The notes under the pieces: model-generated | What the model was told of the DNA's origin: nothing | Database searches by the model: none | What the model saw: the letters and a program-made list of their open reading frames with translations, nothing else | In this document: positions 63,195 to 64,000 of the stretch, in pieces | Numbering within the stretch: position 1 is the stretch's first letter | How the letters are laid out: every line of letters starts with the position of its first letter | DNA from: Climacteris rufus | Lineage: Eukaryota; Chordata; Aves; Passeriformes; Climacteridae | Direction of reading: 5' to 3' | Assembly: GCA_013398175.1 (NCBI GenBank) | Contig: VZRZ01007867.1 | Coordinates: 553,385-617,384 of the forward strand | Length of the DNA: 64,000 bases | Made by a program: the position numbers and the translations under genes

Positions 63195-64000
63195 TCCTAG
63201 AAGCATCTGATTAATCCAGACTTCATTTGTTAATTATAACAATAAATAAACCAGCTTCTCACATAGTAAAAAGATTGTAAGCATGTTCTCAATATGTTTG
63301 AAATTACTAAAATGTTTAAAAGCTCCAGATAAAGCCATCCCCCCAAAATCTTGGAAAAGAGACCCCAAATCTCATAATTTCAAAAGCATTTATGATTTTG
63401 GGGTGGTAACATTCATTTTTCAGTAGTAGGGCAAGACTGTTGCCATGGCAGCTGGCAAGAGATGGGGATTGCTTCCACTTGAATACCAAAGCACAGCCAA
63501 GTTTTCAGCAGTTGCAGAAAAAGCTATCTGGGAACAGTGCTGAAAAAAAACCAAAACCAACTAAACCACCCAAAAACCTGTGCTGAGTTCTACATTGCCA
63601 GAGCTATTGCTATTACTATCCAACCACCTACTTTAAATCTATTGGCACAAATCTTTGCAAGCTGCAGTCAATCTCTGGACTCTTACACAGACAACCCTCT
63701 ATTTTTCATAAGGGGTAGGAAAGATTTCTCTTGCTTGAACCATTTAATACCCTGTGGTTGAGGGTAGAGCTGAGCAGGCTCATCTGCCTGGGAGGACACC
63801 CCCAGCCCCCCTCCAGGGAGCTCTTCCCTGAAGGCACAACTGCAGTTCCCATACTTAAGACCAGGCAAAATGATTTGCTTTTCAAAATGGAGAAAAAAAA
63901 AATACTATTCTCAGCCTGAGACTTTGCATTTTAAGCTTTAGCCTGGAGCAAATTATTAAGGCAGAATTACTGTCTAAATCCCTGGAAATAGGGGTTTATA
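63195..64000. other. Gene-free stretch to the window end
   Basis: No recognised gene or transposon. A GC-richer patch at 63770-63840 has nothing identifiable. A-runs near 63543 and 63893. Confidence 0.6.

Overview
The window reads as nuclear DNA from a bird. The main evidence is two recognisable CR1 LINE 3' ends: a minus-strand copy at about 35627-35913 and a plus-strand copy at about 54585-54675 that ends in ATTCTATG-type octamers. There is also an old CR1 reverse-transcriptase-end fragment at 21735-21925 and a decayed MIR-like SINE at about 51685-51800. These repeats, the AT-rich background, the short microsatellites, the very low transposon load and the absence of Alu, L1 or long LTR elements all fit an avian genome (order not determined).

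I find no gene I can defend. Every open frame is short, the longest being 198 codons. None shows a domain I recognise, and none forms a consistent exon chain with splice sites. The window is best described as intergenic desert or the inside of a very large intron. There are no bacterial-type operons, CRISPR arrays, tRNAs or rRNAs.

Layout. 1-92 is a purine-only AAGAG microsatellite. 93-17500 is mostly featureless AT-rich DNA with one stretch resembling a conserved non-coding element (7981-8330), a weaker one (14850-15060) and an imperfect tandem copy around a single N (16938-17080). 17540-19760 holds several candidate regulatory stretches, including a CTCF-like site and two perfect homeodomain-type palindromes. 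21735-21925 is an ancient CR1. 25780-27080 holds a nested inverted repeat and an overlapping OCT/SOX motif cluster. 32639-33122 contains two diverged copies of the same roughly 185-bp sequence, 298-299 bp apart. 35220-35600 is a candidate element with an unusual CpG cluster, followed directly by a CR1. 44349-44616 is an assembly gap bounded on both sides by C runs. 46950-47600 is a GC-richer patch. 51685-51800 is the MIR remnant, 54585-54675 a CR1 tail, 55476-55516 an 11-bp perfect inverted repeat of CRE-like sites, and 62860-63200 a candidate conserved element followed by a 12-bp perfect hairpin.

If the window does anything, it most likely acts in cis: several separated stretches have the look of developmental enhancers (homeodomain TAATTA cores, OCT and SOX sites, preserved CpG). 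This is inference from sequence texture. Only alignment to other vertebrates can decide it, and I could not run one. I saw no convincing new biological system. The most interesting non-obvious structure is the diverged duplicate at 32.6-33.1 kb.
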